Shown here: positions 44,045 to 53,711 of the stretch, one piece after another
How positions within the stretch are numbered: the first letter of the stretch is position 1
Layout of the letters: each line of letters opens with the position of its first letter
Assembly (NCBI GenBank): GCA_002708845.1
Contig: PAPI01000011.1
Coordinates: forward strand, 58,763 to 122,762
Direction: 5' to 3'
Origin: Leeuwenhoekiella sp.
GTDB taxonomy: Bacteria; Bacteroidota; Bacteroidia; Flavobacteriales; Flavobacteriaceae
DNA length: 64,000 nucleotides
Position numbers and translations under genes: made by a program
Notes under the pieces: generated by a model
What the model saw: only the letters and a program-made list of their open reading frames with translations
Databases searched by the model: none
Told to the model about the DNA's origin: nothing

Positions 44045-46351
44045 TTAAACCTCAACAGAGCTTCCTCCCTTTACCGTAACCTTTTTTCCGTTTATTAACA
44101 GCGTTAAATCCTCGCCATCGTTGAGGGTAAATACGGTTTTATTTTTACCTACCGCAACCTTGAGAATTTGATTTCTATAATTCAGTTTAAATGAAAAACC
44201 ATCCCAAGCTTCCGGCATTTTAGGATCAAATGATAAGGTATTGTCTTTGATTCGCATGCCACCAAAACCTTCTACCACACTCATCCAGGTACCAGCCATA
44301 CTGGTAATGTGTAGACCTTCATGAACCTCTTTGTTGTAATCATCAAGATCTAAACGCGAGGTGCGTAAGTAGAATTCATAAGCCTGATCCATCTGTCCCA
44401 GTTTTGCAGCCTGTATGGCGTGTACGCAAGGGCTCAAGGAAGATTCATGAACCGTAAACGGCTCATAAAAATCAAAGTGCTTTTTTAGTTGGTCATCACT
44501 AAAGTCTTCTTCAAACACATAGAAAGCTTGTAGCGTATCAGCCTGCTTGATGTAAGGCGAACGCAGAATGCGGTCCCAGCTCCATTTCTGGTTAATGGGT
44601 CGTTCTGATTTTGATAAATCAGCAACGGTAACCAATTCCTTATCTAAAAAGCTATCCTGTTGCAGGTATACGCCTTGCTCTTCAGAATAGGGCAAATACA
44701 TTTTTTCAGCAACTTCAGCCCAGGATTTTAACTCTTCCTCTTTCAATTCGGTCTGACCTGAAATACGTTTGTAATCTGAACCAAACTCCTGAGCTACATT
44801 TTTACAGTGCTCAACTGCGTATTCCAGACACCATTTTGCCAGATAGTTGGTGTAAAAGTTATTGTTTACGTTGTTTTCATATTCATTAGGACCGGTCACG
44901 CCAAGAATTACATATTGTTCTTTTTTAGCTGACCAGGTTGCGCGTTGTTTCCAGAAACGGGCCACGCCAATAATCACTTCAAGTCCTTTCTCCGGGATAT
45001 AGCTGTAATCGCCGGTATACTTAACGTAATCGCGAATGGCAAAAATCATCGCACCATTACGGTGTATTTCTTCAAACGTGATCTCCCACTCATTGTGGCA
45101 TTCTTCCCCATTCATCGTTACCATCGGGTACAGGGCGGCACCATCTTTAAAGCCAAGTTTCCCGGCATTTTCTATCGCCTTGGGCAAGTGATTATAGCGG
45201 TAAGTCAGAAGGCTACGGGCAACATCCTGATTTTTGGTTGCCATATAAAAATGTAAACAGTAGGCTTCGGTATCCCAATAGGTAGAACCCCCGTATTTTT
45301 CGCCGGTAAATCCTTTTGGACCAATATTTAAACGGGAATCTTTACCCAGATACGTTTGGTTCAGATGGAAAATATTAAAACGAATACCCTGCTGTGCACG
45401 TACATCACCATCAATAACAATGTCTGCCATAGACCAGATCTCGGCCCAATCTTCTTTTTGCCTGGCCAGAAGTTTATCAAAACCGGTTTCTAAGGCAGTA
45501 TTTAAAACCTTTTCAGCTGCCTGTTTCAGTTCATTTTGATCGTGATTGAATGAAGTGGTATACCCGGCATATTTTTGAATTGCAAAGGTCTCCCCTTCGC
45601 GAATATCAGTCTCATAAACGTGACCAATATAGGTATCAGTCATATTCGTGCTAAGCGTAAGAGATATCTCTTTACCATCTACCGTAAAGGTATTGGTCAT
45701 CGCAGTACACACGTAGAAAAAGGTTTTCATCGTATGCGCGGTGATGTAGGCTTTATTTCCTTCTTCTTCTACGCTAAGGGTGTTCCAAAATTTATCGTCC
45801 CAGTTTGTATCTTCATTAGTAATCCCACTATCCAGATAGGGCTCATAACTGATGCTTACATCCTTGTTAAGCGGAGTAACCTCATAATTTATCGCACCAA
45901 TCTCATCATGCTCCAGGCTTAGAAAGCGTTTAGACTGAACTTTAACTTTCACGCCATTTTGCAATTCCGCCTCAAAACTGCGACCCAACCAGCCTTCTTT
46001 CATATTGAGCTCCCTACGGAAATTAGATACGCTTTTAGCGGTATTCAAATCCAAAGATTCACCATCAATAGTTACTTTAATTCCTATCCAGCTGGGTGCG
46101 TTAAGTACTTTTGCGAAATACTCCGGGTAGCCATTTTTCCACCAGCCGACACGCGTCTTATCGGGATAGTAAACTCCACCTATATAACTTCCCTGAAAGG
46201 TTTTGCCGCTGTATTCTTCTTCAAAATTGGCACGTTGGCCCATGGCACCGTTACCGATGCTAAATAAACTTTCTGATGATTTAACGCGGTCTTTCTCAAA
46301 CCCTTCTTCTATAATGGCCCAGGGTGCAGGCACTATATAATCCTGATTCAT
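44045..46351 (-). CDS. GH65 disaccharide phosphorylase (maltose-phosphorylase-like)
   Basis: 768 residues, the usual GH65 length. The order is an N-terminal beta-sandwich (FSIGNGAMGQRANFEEEYSG), the (alpha/alpha)6 barrel with 'GSTYWDTEAYCLHFYMATKN' and the motif 'GEECHNEWEITFEEIHRNG' (~residue 420, holding the likely general-acid Glu), and a small C-terminal beta domain (LLINGKKVTVKGG). GH65 enzymes split alpha-glucobioses with phosphate, giving beta-glucose 1-phosphate. The adjacent beta-phosphoglucomutase, two bases upstream, would turn that into glucose 6-phosphate. Maltose is the most likely substrate; kojibiose, nigerose or trehalose cannot be excluded. Cytoplasmic; no signal peptide. 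Confidence 0.9.
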   Translation of the reverse strand: MNQDYIVPAPWAIIEEGFEKDRVKSSESLFSIGNGAMGQRANFEEEYSGKTFQGSYIGGVYYPDKTRVGWWKNGYPEYFAKVLNAPSWIGIKVTIDGESLDLNTAKSVSNFRRELNMKEGWLGRSFEAELQNGVKVKVQSKRFLSLEHDEIGAINYEVTPLNKDVSISYEPYLDSGITNEDTNWDDKFWNTLSVEEEGNKAYITAHTMKTFFYVCTAMTNTFTVDGKEISLTLSTNMTDTYIGHVYETDIREGETFAIQKYAGYTTSFNHDQNELKQAAEKVLNTALETGFDKLLARQKEDWAEIWSMADIVIDGDVRAQQGIRFNIFHLNQTYLGKDSRLNIGPKGFTGEKYGGSTYWDTEAYCLHFYMATKNQDVARSLLTYRYNHLPKAIENAGKLGFKDGAALYPMVTMNGEECHNEWEITFEEIHRNGAMIFAIRDYVKYTGDYSYIPEKGLEVIIGVARFWKQRATWSAKKEQYVILGVTGPNEYENNVNNNFYTNYLAKWCLEYAVEHCKNVAQEFGSDYKRISGQTELKEEELKSWAEVAEKMYLPYSEEQGVYLQQDSFLDKELVTVADLSKSERPINQKWSWDRILRSPYIKQADTLQAFYVFEEDFSDDQLKKHFDFYEPFTVHESSLSPCVHAIQAAKLGQMDQAYEFYLRTSRLDLDDYNKEVHEGLHITSMAGTWMSVVEGFGGMRIKDNTLSFDPKMPEAWDGFSFKLNYRNQILKVAVGKNKTVFTLNDGEDLTLLINGKKVTVKGGSSVEV

Positions 46352-46352
46352 A

Positions 46353-47012
46353 CTATTTTGCGTTGATTAGTTGGTCTAGAAATGCGGTATCTATTTCTGT
46401 AAAATCTTTAAAGTTATGATCGGCTTCGTGTAAAACATCGGCATCACCTATGCCTACGCTTACCATATCTACCGAATTGGCAGCCTGTATTCCTGCAATA
46501 GAGTCTTCAAAAACAATGACATCTGTATACGCAAAACCCAATTCATCTGCTCCAATGGTAAATACCTCGGGATCGGGTTTTGCCTTTTGCACATGATTGC
46601 CATCAACTATAACTTGAAAAGAATTAAAAAGACCGACCCGCTTTAAAATGGGCTGCGCATTTTTACTGGCAGAGCCCAAAGCCATCGGGATATTTTGAGA
46701 CTTTAAATAGTTTAGCGTATTCATGACACCCGGCAAAATATCGTCATCCGTCATTTTTTCGATATAACTAAGGTATTCTTCATTTTTAGACACCAGCCAT
46801 TTGTCTTTTTGCTCCTGAGTTGCTTCAACCCCGCCTATTTCAAGCAAAATCTCCAGCGAACGCACCCGGCTCACGCCTTTGAAGCGCTCATTCTGTTCTT
46901 CGGTAAACTCAAAGCCCAGTTCGTTAGCGAGACTTCGCCATGCCAGATAATGAAACCCTGCCGTGTCAACGATAACCCCGTCGAGATCAAAAATAAATCC
47001 TTTCTTTGCCAT
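46353..47012 (-). CDS. pgmB: Beta-phosphoglucomutase
   Basis: 219 residues of the HAD superfamily. The nucleophile and acid/base are Asp9 and Asp11 in 'FDLDGVIVDTAGFHYLAW'. The cap-domain signature is 'FKGVSRVRSLEILLE', motif II is 'ALGSASKNAQPIL' and motif IV is 'VFEDSIAGIQAANS'. It converts beta-glucose 1-phosphate to glucose 6-phosphate. It is sandwiched with almost no spacing between the LacI regulator and GH65, the classical arrangement for phosphorolytic disaccharide use. Confidence 0.94.
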   Translation of the reverse strand: MAKKGFIFDLDGVIVDTAGFHYLAWRSLANELGFEFTEEQNERFKGVSRVRSLEILLEIGGVEATQEQKDKWLVSKNEEYLSYIEKMTDDDILPGVMNTLNYLKSQNIPMALGSASKNAQPILKRVGLFNSFQVIVDGNHVQKAKPDPEVFTIGADELGFAYTDVIVFEDSIAGIQAANSVDMVSVGIGDADVLHEADHNFKDFTEIDTAFLDQLINAK

Positions 47013-47013
47013 A

Positions 47014-48057
47014 CTATCGGTTTAATTTTCGGGTTGATTCACGTTCTATAAGACTGGTCTCAATATAGCTTGTCCCATATTCTTCGGTTTCATCTTCAGG
47101 CCGCTCTAGTTTATTGATAAGTATAGAAGCTGCTTTTCGCCCCATCTCTTCTCCATGCTGACTTACCGCAGTTATACTGGGTACCATATGCTCAGACAAC
47201 TCTCCATCTGTAAAACAAACGATAGAAATATCGTCAGGAACTGTTTTGCCTGACTTGGCAATAACACGGGCAGCATAGACTGCAAAAAGTTCATTTACAG
47301 TAAATAATCCATCCAGTTCATTATTCTCGATAAATTCTTTGATTCGCTTTTTAGCGCTTTCATCCAGATCATCAATGTTGTCTAACTTTAAGATACGGTT
47401 TTCGTCAACCTCGATACCAAAGTCGTCGTGTGCATCCAGATAACCTTCCGTACGCAGGCGACCCACACTCACATAATCTTCACTGGTTATAATACCAATC
47501 TTACGACAGCCCGTACGTATCATATGCGTTACGCCTTTTTTCGCACCCTCTGTATCATTAATGAGCACGCGGTCACAAGAAATACCTTCAACAACACGGT
47601 CAAACATGACTACAGGCATTCCCTGGTCGATAACCTCATTTAAATGATGATAGTCTTCTTTTTGCATAGTTTCTTTAGAAACCGATAATATAAAGCCGTC
47701 TGTACTTCCATTTGCCAAAAGCTCCATATTAAGAACTTCTTTATCAAAATCGTTATTGGATAGACAAATGATCACGTTATAATTATGATCACGAGCTTCT
47801 GCTTCAATACCGCGTATTACGGTAGTAAAAAAGTGATGCACAATCTGCGGAATGATAACTCCAATGGTATTGGTCTTACGATTCTTAAGACTTAGTGCAA
47901 TATTATTGGGCTTATAATTATAAAGCTTTGCGTAGGCTTTAATTTTCTCACGGGTTTCCTCGCTTATTTCAGGACTGTCTCTCAGCGCCTTAGATACTGT
48001 AGAGATAGAAACGTCCATCTCTTTAGCAATTGATTTAAGGGTTAATTTCCTTTTCAT
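47014..48057 (-). CDS. LacI-family transcriptional regulator
   Basis: 347 residues. The N-terminal helix-turn-helix (LKSIAKEMDVSISTVSKALR) and hinge (YKPNNIALSLKNRKTNTIGV) are followed by a periplasmic-binding-protein-like sugar domain. The gene is divergent from the GH32-MFS-fructokinase operon and heads the pgmB-GH65 operon. It probably controls both arms from the 135-bp region between them, where a LacI-type palindrome lies at 48126-48139. The inducer is not known; maltose, sucrose or a derivative are candidates. Confidence 0.93.
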   Translation of the reverse strand: MKRKLTLKSIAKEMDVSISTVSKALRDSPEISEETREKIKAYAKLYNYKPNNIALSLKNRKTNTIGVIIPQIVHHFFTTVIRGIEAEARDHNYNVIICLSNNDFDKEVLNMELLANGSTDGFILSVSKETMQKEDYHHLNEVIDQGMPVVMFDRVVEGISCDRVLINDTEGAKKGVTHMIRTGCRKIGIITSEDYVSVGRLRTEGYLDAHDDFGIEVDENRILKLDNIDDLDESAKKRIKEFIENNELDGLFTVNELFAVYAARVIAKSGKTVPDDISIVCFTDGELSEHMVPSITAVSQHGEEMGRKAASILINKLERPEDETEEYGTSYIETSLIERESTRKLNR

Positions 48058-48125
48058 AGGTATTCTATAATTATTCTGTAAATTCCTTCTGTCTTATTTC
48101 ACTTAATGCGAGCAAATTTAACGAA

Positions 48126-48159
48126 CTAAATCGATTAAGTTAGTTACAATTATACTAAC
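48126..48159. promoter_or_regulatory. Divergent regulatory region: LacI-type operator copy 2 and inverted repeat
   Basis: CTAAATCGATTAAG (48126-48139) is the exact reverse complement of the word at 22853-22866. It runs into a second inverted repeat, GTTAGT (48139-48144) and ACTAAC (48154-48159). A -7-like TAACTTTC (48156-48163) for the GH32 gene overlaps its right arm, as expected for repressor control. Confidence 0.45.
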
Positions 48160-48192
48160 TTTCGATGCTTTTTTAACCAAAAGATCTTTACC

Positions 48193-49749
48193 ATGTTTAA
48201 AAAACTAGGCATAATCTGCGTTTTGCTGTCTTTTTTCTGGGCTTGTAAAACAGAGCCGACTCAAAATTCAAATCCTAAAGATACAGCAGATATGTTATAT
48301 TACGAAAATTTTCGTCCACAATACCATTTCAGTCCTAAATCACAGTGGATGAATGACCCAAATGGTCTGGTTTACCACAAAGGTACCTATCATCTATTTT
48401 ATCAGTTCTATCCAGATTCTACCGTATGGGGTCCTATGCACTGGGGTCATGCAACAAGCGAAAATCTTAAAGATTGGAAACATCAACCCATTGCGCTTGA
48501 GCCCGATTCACTGGGTTATATTTTTTCGGGTAGTGCGGTTATTGATTTTCAAAACACCTCCGGATTTGGAACTGAAGAAAACCCTCCGCTGGTAGCAATG
48601 TTCACCTACCATGAGCCTACCGGCGCACAGGCCAAAACAAACGATTATCAATATCAGGGTATTGCTTATAGCTTAGATAACGGGAAAACGTTTACCAAAT
48701 ATGAAGGCAATCCTGTTGTGCCAAATACCGAAGGTTTTATAGATTTCAGAGACCCTAAAGTTTTTTGGCATGAAGATTCTCAAAAGTGGGTTTTAATACT
48801 TGTTGCCGGTGATCGGGCTATGTTCTACAATTCAGAAAATTTGATTGACTGGAATTTTATGAGTGAATTTGGTCAGAATACCGGTGCTCACGGCGGCGTG
48901 TGGGAATGCCCTGATCTGTTTCCGCTTAAAATCGCTGAGACCGGTGAGACTAAATGGGTTTTACTCATCAGCATCAATCCCGGCGCACCAAATAGCGGCT
49001 CAGGTACCCAATACTTTGTAGGCGAATTTGACGGTGAAAATTTTACCACTTCACAGAGCGAAGAACTTTGGATTGACCTGGGGCGTGATAATTATGCCGG
49101 CATCACGTATAACAACTTACCGGAAGATGAACGTACCTTTGTAGGCTGGATGAGCAACTGGGAATACGGCCAAGAAGTACCCACCGAGAAATGGCGCAGT
49201 GCGATGACGCTTCCGCGAAAGCTTAACTTACACAATAACAATGGCTATTTTTTAAGCAACTTTCCGGTCGCCGCCATTACAGATCAATTGAAAAAAGTAA
49301 CCCCAGAAACGTTAAAGGAAGACGGAATACTTCGTTTTAAACACCCTAAACTCAATCAGGCTGAGATTTCATTTAGTTTACCTTCACCCATGGCAGACTT
49401 TGAAATCACGCTGAGCAATGATGACGGTGAGCATTTGAGCATTAGCTACAATGCAGCGCAAAATGAGTACAGTCTAGACCGCTCCCTAAGCGGACTAACA
49501 GATTTTACAGACAATTTTGCAAAACCTGTTATGAAAGCTCCGGCCCGTTTTAAAAATGGAGATTCCGTTCCTTTTTCGATCTTTCTGGATACAGCTTCGA
49601 TTGAGTTTTTTGCCGATGGTGGTGCCAATGCGCTTACCGCTATATTTTTTCCTGAAAAACCCTATACCAATTTTGAGCTGAAGACCGATGCAGAAGTCTC
49701 TAATCTGAGTCTGACTCCCATACCTTCAATCTGGAATACCGAAAACTAA
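48193..49749 (+). CDS. GH32 beta-fructosidase lipoprotein (sucrose/levan-type)
   Basis: 518 residues; lipoprotein signal with Cys at 18 (CVLLSFFWACKTE). All three catalytic motifs of GH32 are present: the nucleophile in 'SQWMNDPNGLVYHKGTYHLF' (~residues 52-60), 'DFRDPKVFW' (~185) and the acid/base 'GVWECPDLFPL' (~238). The five-blade propeller is followed by the C-terminal beta-sandwich (SIEFFADGGANALTAIFFPE). It releases fructose from sucrose or beta-fructans outside the inner membrane. It is the first gene of an operon with a sugar porter and a fructokinase, which fits uptake and phosphorylation of the fructose. Confidence 0.94.
   Translation: MFKKLGIICVLLSFFWACKTEPTQNSNPKDTADMLYYENFRPQYHFSPKSQWMNDPNGLVYHKGTYHLFYQFYPDSTVWGPMHWGHATSENLKDWKHQPIALEPDSLGYIFSGSAVIDFQNTSGFGTEENPPLVAMFTYHEPTGAQAKTNDYQYQGIAYSLDNGKTFTKYEGNPVVPNTEGFIDFRDPKVFWHEDSQKWVLILVAGDRAMFYNSENLIDWNFMSEFGQNTGAHGGVWECPDLFPLKIAETGETKWVLLISINPGAPNSGSGTQYFVGEFDGENFTTSQSEELWIDLGRDNYAGITYNNLPEDERTFVGWMSNWEYGQEVPTEKWRSAMTLPRKLNLHNNNGYFLSNFPVAAITDQLKKVTPETLKEDGILRFKHPKLNQAEISFSLPSPMADFEITLSNDDGEHLSISYNAAQNEYSLDRSLSGLTDFTDNFAKPVMKAPARFKNGDSVPFSIFLDTASIEFFADGGANALTAIFFPEKPYTNFELKTDAEVSNLSLTPIPSIWNTEN
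49208..49222. repeat. Near copy of the palindrome CGCTTTCGCGAAAGC
   Basis: CGCTTCCGCGAAAGC, one mismatch, inside the GH32 gene where it encodes LPRK. Part of the same dispersed word family as 1513-1526. Confidence 0.4.
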
Positions 49750-49774
49750 TAAAAACGCACAAACCAATCAAATT

Positions 49775-51112
49775 ATGAAAGCAGTACAAAAATGGTCGAT
49801 AACCGTGGCTCTCGCAGGATTTTTATTCGGTTTTGATACCGTTGTAATTTCCGGTGCTAATCTACCTGTACGCGAACTCTGGAATTTATCACCCTGGTTT
49901 CATGGACTCTTTATTATGTCTATGGCGCTTTGGGGTACCGTCTTAGGATCACTAACCGGAGGTATCCCCTGTGATCGTTTTGGACGTAAAAAAACCCTCT
50001 TCTGGATCGGGGTTCTGTACTTTGTTTCGGCAGTTGGCTCAGCCCTGTCACCAGACCCTTACCTGTTCTCGTTTTTCCGTTTTATTGGCGGGGTGGGCGT
50101 AGGCGCTTCCTCGGTAGCAGCACCTACCTATATTTCAGAAATTTCGACTGCCTCAAACCGGGGTAAACTGGTGGCCCTGTATCAATTCAATATTGTATTT
50201 GGTATTCTGATCGCATTTTTCTCCAATTATTTGCTTGAAGGTTTTCAGGGCGCAAATGACTGGCGCTGGATGCTAGGCGTTGAAGGTATACCTGCTATTC
50301 TTTATGTGTTGCTGGTTCTGGGCGTTCCTGAAAGTCCGCGCTGGTTACTACATAAAAAGAAAGATGAGAAATCAGCTTTTGAGATTCTCAATCGGGTTTA
50401 CCCTATTGAAGAAGTGCAGCAAAAAATTGATGCGATTAAAACGGAGCTCGCCAAGACTTCAGATGACGTAAAATTATTTACCAAGCGCTATAAAAAACCA
50501 CTCATTCTGGCTTTTCTCATTGCGTTTTTCAACCAACTTTCAGGAATCAATTTTATCCTATACTACGCTCCTGAAATTTTAGTAAAAGCCGGTCTGGCGA
50601 CTGAAGATTCGCTGCTTAACTCTATATCAATTGGTTTTGTAAACCTCATTTTCACCTTTGTTGGGGTTGGGCTTATAGATCGCCTGGGACGTCGCACCTT
50701 GATGTACATCGGCTCATTTGGATATATTATAAGTCTGGCAACAGTAGCATGGTGTTTTTATAGCGGGGCCAGCAGTTCTATTTTACTGGCTTTTATTTTA
50801 GTTTTCATCGCATCGCACGCGATTGGGCAGGGTGCCGTAATCTGGGTGTTTATTTCTGAAATTTTTCCAAACAAGGTACGTGCCTACGGACAATCCTGGG
50901 GTACCGGGACTCACTGGGTTTTTGCCGCCCTGATCACTTTGCTAACCCCGGTATTTTTAGATAGTGACGACGGTATTTTTAAAGATAATCCCTGGCCCAT
51001 TTTTGCATTTTTTGCCTTTATGATGGTGCTGCAATTACTGTTCACTAAATTTTTGATGCCTGAAACCAAAGGCATTTCGCTCGAAGAGCTGGAAGAAAAA
51101 CTATTAAAATAA
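49775..51112 (+). CDS. Sugar porter of the major facilitator superfamily
   Basis: 445 residues, twelve membrane helices. Sugar-porter signatures are 'AGFLFGFDTVVISGA' (helix 1), 'PCDRFGRKKTLFW' (loop 2-3), 'PESPRWLL' (end of helix 6), 'NQLSGINFILYYAPEI' (helix 7) and the closing 'MPETKGISLEELE'. It is a proton-linked or facilitative sugar importer in the inner membrane. Its place between GH32 and a fructokinase points to fructose, glucose or sucrose. Confidence 0.94.
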   Translation: MKAVQKWSITVALAGFLFGFDTVVISGANLPVRELWNLSPWFHGLFIMSMALWGTVLGSLTGGIPCDRFGRKKTLFWIGVLYFVSAVGSALSPDPYLFSFFRFIGGVGVGASSVAAPTYISEISTASNRGKLVALYQFNIVFGILIAFFSNYLLEGFQGANDWRWMLGVEGIPAILYVLLVLGVPESPRWLLHKKKDEKSAFEILNRVYPIEEVQQKIDAIKTELAKTSDDVKLFTKRYKKPLILAFLIAFFNQLSGINFILYYAPEILVKAGLATEDSLLNSISIGFVNLIFTFVGVGLIDRLGRRTLMYIGSFGYIISLATVAWCFYSGASSSILLAFILVFIASHAIGQGAVIWVFISEIFPNKVRAYGQSWGTGTHWVFAALITLLTPVFLDSDDGIFKDNPWPIFAFFAFMMVLQLLFTKFLMPETKGISLEELEEKLLK

Positions 51113-51163
51113 CGAACCTACTCTAATCAAACTAACTCGAAAGATCTGTAAACTCTTAAAGCT

Positions 51164-52057
51164 ATGAAAGACCCCTTAAAAGCAGTAAGCTATGGTGAAA
51201 TTTTGTGGGATGTATTTCCGGATGGAAAAAAGCTGGGTGGTGCCCCGCTCAATCTTTGTCTTCGCCTGAAAAGCCTTGGAGTTTCCGTAAACATGATCAG
51301 TAGATTGGGAACCGATGCTTTGGCAGAAGAAACCCGGGCTAAATTAGATTTACTCGATTTAAACCAAAGCCTTATTCAGGAAGATGACGAGCTTGAGACC
51401 GGGCAGGTACTGGTGACACTTGACGATTCCGGCAGCGCTTCATACGAGATTAAAGAGCCCGTGGCCTGGGATGCTATCGCGATTTCAAAGGAAAATCAAA
51501 AAGCGGTCGCTCACGCCGATTTATTTGTGTTTGGCTCTCTGGCGGCCCGTTGTGAAACTTCTCGCGCAACGCTTAAAGAGTTACTTCCGCAGAGTAAATT
51601 TGCTGTTTTTGACGTAAATCTACGTGCGCCACATTACAAAATGGAGCATCTGGTGCAGTTTATGAAACAAGCGCAAATGGTAAAGATGAATGACGAAGAG
51701 CTCGAGATACTCGCATCGCATTTCGGTATAAAAAGCAAGGCTATTGAAGACCAGTTGGCCCAACTAAGCAAAGAGACTAATACCTCGCTTATTTGTGTAA
51801 CCTTAGGCAAAAATGGCGCTGTGCTTTATAAAGACGGAAAATTACACGCACACCCGGGTTACACTACTACTGTTGTAGATACGGTAGGTGCCGGAGATTC
51901 TTTTTTAGGCGGACTGCTGTATCAACTTTTTAAGGAAGAATCAGAACCCGTTTATGCGCTGGGGTTTGCCTGCGCATTAGGAGCAATGGTAGCCGGAAGA
52001 AAAGGCGCCAATCCTAAAATTACCAAAGACGAGATTTTAGATAAGATGGAAGAGTAA
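51164..52057 (+). CDS. PfkB-family carbohydrate kinase, probable fructokinase
   Basis: 297 residues. Ribokinase-family motifs are present: 'GGAPLNLCLRLKSLGVSVNM' near the N-terminus and the catalytic 'DTVGAGDSFLGGLLYQLF' near the C-terminus, where the Asp of GAGD is the base. Context (GH32 and a sugar porter upstream) makes fructose the likely substrate, giving fructose 6-phosphate. It ends the rightward arm of the sugar locus, 51 bases after the porter gene. Confidence 0.88.
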   Translation: MKDPLKAVSYGEILWDVFPDGKKLGGAPLNLCLRLKSLGVSVNMISRLGTDALAEETRAKLDLLDLNQSLIQEDDELETGQVLVTLDDSGSASYEIKEPVAWDAIAISKENQKAVAHADLFVFGSLAARCETSRATLKELLPQSKFAVFDVNLRAPHYKMEHLVQFMKQAQMVKMNDEELEILASHFGIKSKAIEDQLAQLSKETNTSLICVTLGKNGAVLYKDGKLHAHPGYTTTVVDTVGAGDSFLGGLLYQLFKEESEPVYALGFACALGAMVAGRKGANPKITKDEILDKMEE

Positions 52058-52075
52058 TTCAAAGAGTTTAAAACT

Positions 52076-52125
52076 CAAGGTTCAAGGTTCAGATTTGAAA
52101 CATTAAATCTTGAACTTTAAATTTT
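52076..52125. terminator. Repeat-containing hairpin between convergent genes
   Basis: A tandem 7-base word (TTCAAGG, about two and a half copies, 52074-52091) followed by AAATCTTGAACTTT, which can fold back on it with one bulge; a T run follows. It overlaps the stop codon of the leftward decarboxylase gene. It is a likely bidirectional terminator or dispersed repeat. Confidence 0.45.
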
Positions 52126-53547
52126 TTCCGCAACGGCTTCACACAAGTCAATGGTTTCTTTTACGTGATCAAAGGTCGTACGCGGATTTATCAAACACAT
52201 ACGCAGCACGATCTGTCCGTTTAAAATGGTGGTTACCAACATAGCCTCCCGAGAATCCACAACAGCTTCAGATATTTTTGCATTTAGCTTATCAAGTTCG
52301 GCTTCACTGAAATTCTGATCAATGGGATTGTATCTAAAATTAATTACGGCAAGCGTGGCCGGTGATACGACTTCCCACTTCTTGCTTTTGCGCAATAAGG
52401 CTTCAGTAGCTTCGCAAAGTTTAAAATTGTAATCTATCGCTTCGCGGAAAGCCTTCAACCCAAAGGTTTTAATACTCATATAAAACTTAAGTGCTCTAAA
52501 ACGACGCGTGAGCTGTATGCCGTGATCGTAGAAATTGATTTCAGAACTGTTACCCTCAACATCTTTAAGGTATTCGGGTTTTTCAGTAAAGGTACCGCTC
52601 AGCCATTTGTGATTGCGCACCAACAGACAACCCATTTCATACGGCTGGTAAAACCACTTATGCGGGTCAACGGTGAGCGAATCGGCTTTCTCGACACCTT
52701 TTAACAATTGCTTTCCGTCTTTAGCTAAAATAGCTGCACCACCATAAGCCCCGTCAATGTGAAACCAAAGATCTTCGGCCTTTGCAATTTCTGAAAGTTC
52801 GGTGAGCTGGTCAACAGTTCCCGTATTGGTAGTTCCGGCAGATGCCAAAAGACAAAAGGGTTTCCAGCCTTCTAAACGGTCTTTGTTGATCGCATTTTTG
52901 AGTTTGTTGATTGCAAACTTAAACTCCATATCGGTAGGGATAATACGTATTTGCTCTTTGGTAAAGCCCATTACCCGTATGGCTTTCACATTAGAGGAAT
53001 GCGCCTGGTCTGAAAGGTAAATCACGGCCTTTGAGAAATCATCCCCACATTTCACATTACGCGCAGTAACCAAAGCGGTAAGATTGGCCATCGAGCCACC
53101 GCTTGTAAAAATACCACCACCTCGCTTTTTAGGGAAACCATACAGATTGAGTAGCCAGTTAATGGTGATGATCTCCAGTTCGGCTGCTGCCGGAGAGGCA
53201 GCCCAACCTCCTGAAAACACATTAAAACCGGTCGCGAGCGTATCGGCCAAAACACTTACAAAATTACTGGGGCCGGGTACAAACGAAAAGAATTTGGGAT
53301 GGCTCAACAAATTGATATGCGGGATCACGTTTTCCATTACGCCATTCATAACCGCTTCAAAAGAAGTGGCTTCTTCAGGAGCATTTTCGGTTAGCAACTC
53401 ATCCATCTCTGCACGGCTGGCTACAGCCACAGGCTTTTTCTGTTCCTGCCCGGCGTGATGAGCCACTAAGGCATCTACTACTTTATAGCCATATTCCCGC
53501 ATTTGATCTTCAGTCAACTCCAAACGCGCCTCTGCTTTTGCTTTCAT
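52117..53547 (-). CDS. PLP-dependent group II amino-acid decarboxylase
   Basis: 476 residues of the aromatic-amino-acid/glutamate/diaminobutyrate decarboxylase family. Motifs are 'LLSHPKFFSFVPGPSNFVSV', 'GIFTSGGSMANLTALVTARN', 'WFHIDGAYGGAAIL' and the PLP-binding 'SLTVDPHKWFYQPYEMGCLL' (Lys ~296). Length and motifs are normal, so it should be active in the cytoplasm. Which amino acid it uses (tyrosine/tryptophan/dopa, 2,4-diaminobutyrate or aspartate) cannot be told by eye. It is a single gene facing the fructokinase and back-to-back with the potassium transporter. Confidence 0.9.
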   Translation of the reverse strand: MKAKAEARLELTEDQMREYGYKVVDALVAHHAGQEQKKPVAVASRAEMDELLTENAPEEATSFEAVMNGVMENVIPHINLLSHPKFFSFVPGPSNFVSVLADTLATGFNVFSGGWAASPAAAELEIITINWLLNLYGFPKKRGGGIFTSGGSMANLTALVTARNVKCGDDFSKAVIYLSDQAHSSNVKAIRVMGFTKEQIRIIPTDMEFKFAINKLKNAINKDRLEGWKPFCLLASAGTTNTGTVDQLTELSEIAKAEDLWFHIDGAYGGAAILAKDGKQLLKGVEKADSLTVDPHKWFYQPYEMGCLLVRNHKWLSGTFTEKPEYLKDVEGNSSEINFYDHGIQLTRRFRALKFYMSIKTFGLKAFREAIDYNFKLCEATEALLRKSKKWEVVSPATLAVINFRYNPIDQNFSEAELDKLNAKISEAVVDSREAMLVTTILNGQIVLRMCLINPRTTFDHVKETIDLCEAVAEKI

Positions 53548-53685
53548 CTTTCGGTTTTTGGCAAAATTAAGTTTTTAAAAAGCCTTAGCGTAATGAACGC
53601 TACTAGAAGTGATTTCCTTTAACGCTTTGCGCTCAACTTTTAGAATACTTTAAGACCTAAATCTCAACGGGTTTTAGATTTGCAA

Positions 53686-53693
53686 TACCTTTG
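53686..53693 (+). promoter_or_regulatory. Candidate -7 promoter box TACCTTTG for the potassium transporter
   Basis: An exact match to TAnnTTTG, 19 bases before the TTG start at 53712. No matching -33 box is obvious. A start here would give a very short leader. Confidence 0.4.
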
Positions 53694-53711
53694 CATAGGT
53701 TTTTAATTTAA

